DNA of 6,902 nt from Lawsonibacter sp. (GTDB lineage: Bacteria; Bacillota; Clostridia; Oscillospirales; Oscillospiraceae): contig JAAWLY010000116.1 in NCBI GenBank assembly GCA_022798155.1, positions 1 to 6,902 on the forward strand, written 5' to 3'. The translations under genes and the position numbers were made by a program. Position 1 is the first letter of the stretch. Each line of letters begins with the position of its first letter. The notes beneath the pieces are model-generated. The model was given only the letters and a program-made list of their open reading frames with translations, was not told the origin of the DNA and did no database searches. Of this stretch, positions 6,264 to 6,902 are shown piece by piece.

Positions 6264-6501
6264 AGGATTCTTTTTTCTCCTGGCCCTTCAGCACGCCCAG
6301 CAGTTCCAGCGGAGAGGCCTCCTCCCCCGCCGCCTCCCGGTTGGTCTCGGCGGCCACTTTCAGCTCGCTGCGCAAAATGGTCACGTCCCGGGGTGCCTGG
6401 ATGGCCAGCCGGACCCGCCCGGCCTCTACCGCCATCACGGTGACCTCGATCTCTTCGCCGATGTGGAGGGACTCCCCCTCCTTCCGCTGTAAAATCAGCA
6501 T
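6262..6501 (-). CDS. csrA: Carbon storage regulator / translational repressor CsrA
   Basis: Small dimeric RNA-binding protein that binds GGA motifs near ribosome-binding sites. In flagellated Firmicutes its known target is the flagellin mRNA, and FliW antagonises it. The 79-residue product begins MLILQRKEGESLHIG and continues EIEVTVMAVEAGRVRLAIQAP (17-37). L4, R6 and R44 (in ILRSEL), the positions of the RNA-binding surface, are conserved. The C-terminal tail (about 48-79) is longer than in enterobacteria, like Bacillus CsrA (74 residues), where FliW contacts it. The ATG at 6501 overlaps the fliW stop by 7 bases. AAGGAGGG (6508-6515), inside the fliW coding sequence, lies six bases upstream, so the two genes are almost certainly translated from one mRNA. 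Confidence 0.96.
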   Translation of the reverse strand: MLILQRKEGESLHIGEEIEVTVMAVEAGRVRLAIQAPRDVTILRSELKVAAETNREAAGEEASPLELLGVLKGQEKKES

Positions 6502-6902
6502 GGCGCCCCCTCCTTCCGGCCAAACTCGGAGAGAGGATGGTGCATCCGGTAGCCCTCGTCCCCCAGGATGACCTGCATGGCCTGCATGGTCCGGTCGTTT
6601 ACCGCCACCGGACAGCGCAGATTTACCGTGCTCTCAGAGGCCGGGCTGCGCACCACGCACAGGGCGTAGAAGCACAAATCCTCGCTGCGCTCCACCCCCA
6701 TGGTCTTCAGCTCCCCCGCCGCCAGCACCGGGGCGTAGTCCGGCTTGAGGGAGAAGGGGTTCATGGCTACAAAAGCCAGACCGGGGGTGACAACGCTCTG
6801 GAAGCACAGCAGCGAGCCCTCGCCGCCCTCGAAGGTCCACTGCTCCGGCTGGGCTACACTATGCAGCGATGCCGCTTTCGGTGACCTTCCGTGGAGGCGG
6901 AT
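6495..6902 (-). CDS. fliW: Flagellar assembly factor FliW (5' end outside window, possible frame break)
   Basis: FliW binds flagellin and CsrA, releasing flagellin mRNA from repression when flagellin is exported. The recognisable part starts around LLCFQSVVTPGLAFVAMNPF, with KPDY following. STVNLRCPVAVN and QVILGDEGYRMHHPLSEF then match the family's NL..P.V.N and Y..HPL motifs. The frame is open for 135 codons to the window edge without any ATG, GTG or TTG before the ATG at 6764; that ATG lies inside the conserved domain and is not the true start. The first 22 or so residues in this frame do not resemble FliW, whereas another frame does (KVTESGIAA at 6888-6862, then a stop at 6859-6861). A frameshift or sequence error there is likely. 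Identity of the gene is secure; its integrity is not. Confidence 0.85.
   Translation of the reverse strand: MRLHGRSPKAASLHSVAQPEQWTFEGGEGSLLCFQSVVTPGLAFVAMNPFSLKPDYAPVLAAGELKTMGVERSEDLCFYALCVVRSPASESTVNLRCPVAVNDRTMQAMQVILGDEGYRMHHPLSEFGRKEGAPC

Noticed and set aside
5948..6265. Plus-strand open frame of 105 codons in the same region
   Set aside because: No ribosome-binding site, no family resemblance, and it overlaps repeats and the terminator-like hairpin; it looks like chance in non-coding DNA.
6495..6764. fliW starting at the internal ATG (89 residues)
   Set aside because: Conserved FliW sequence (LLCFQSVVTPGLAFVA) continues in frame upstream of this ATG, so it is not the natural start.

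Overview
The window is the start of a flagellar basal-body gene cluster, with all seven main genes plus the csrA/fliW pair on the minus strand. Transcription therefore runs from high to low coordinates. Codons are GC-rich, FliW is paired with CsrA (the Gram-positive arrangement), Shine-Dalgarno sites are strong AGGAGG types, and FlgB, FlgC, FliE and FliH look clostridial. This suggests a GC-rich motile Clostridia member, plausibly in the Oscillospiraceae (Flavonifractor/Oscillibacter-like). That placement is inference; nothing in the window fixes the species.

Layout in transcriptional order: fliW (6902 to 6495, 5' end outside the window); csrA (6501 to 6262), whose start overlaps the fliW stop; a 589-base AT-richer non-coding region (6261 to 5673); then flgB, flgC, fliE, fliF, fliG, fliH and fliI (fliI runs off the left edge). 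fliF/fliG and fliG/fliH each overlap by 8 bases, and the other gaps are 16 to 135 bases, so flgB to fliI looks like one operon.

How the genes work together: FliF forms the MS ring in the membrane. FliG sits on its cytoplasmic face as part of the rotor/switch. FliE, FlgB and FlgC build the rod base. FliH and FliI are the stator-like regulator and ATPase of the type III export apparatus. CsrA represses translation, and in Firmicutes it is held in check by FliW, which also binds flagellin; this links flagellin synthesis to assembly.

The non-coding stretch between csrA and flgB holds the unexplained material. It has two good tandem sigma-A-type promoters just before flgB, a third weaker candidate, and a long imperfect inverted repeat (5939-6086) next to a perfect 8-bp-stem hairpin. 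It also has a plus-strand promoter-like sequence reading into a hairpin-rich stretch that ends in a T-rich hairpin against csrA. The visible 5' part of fliW also looks frame-broken. No wholly new protein system is visible; the protein-coding content is standard flagellar.
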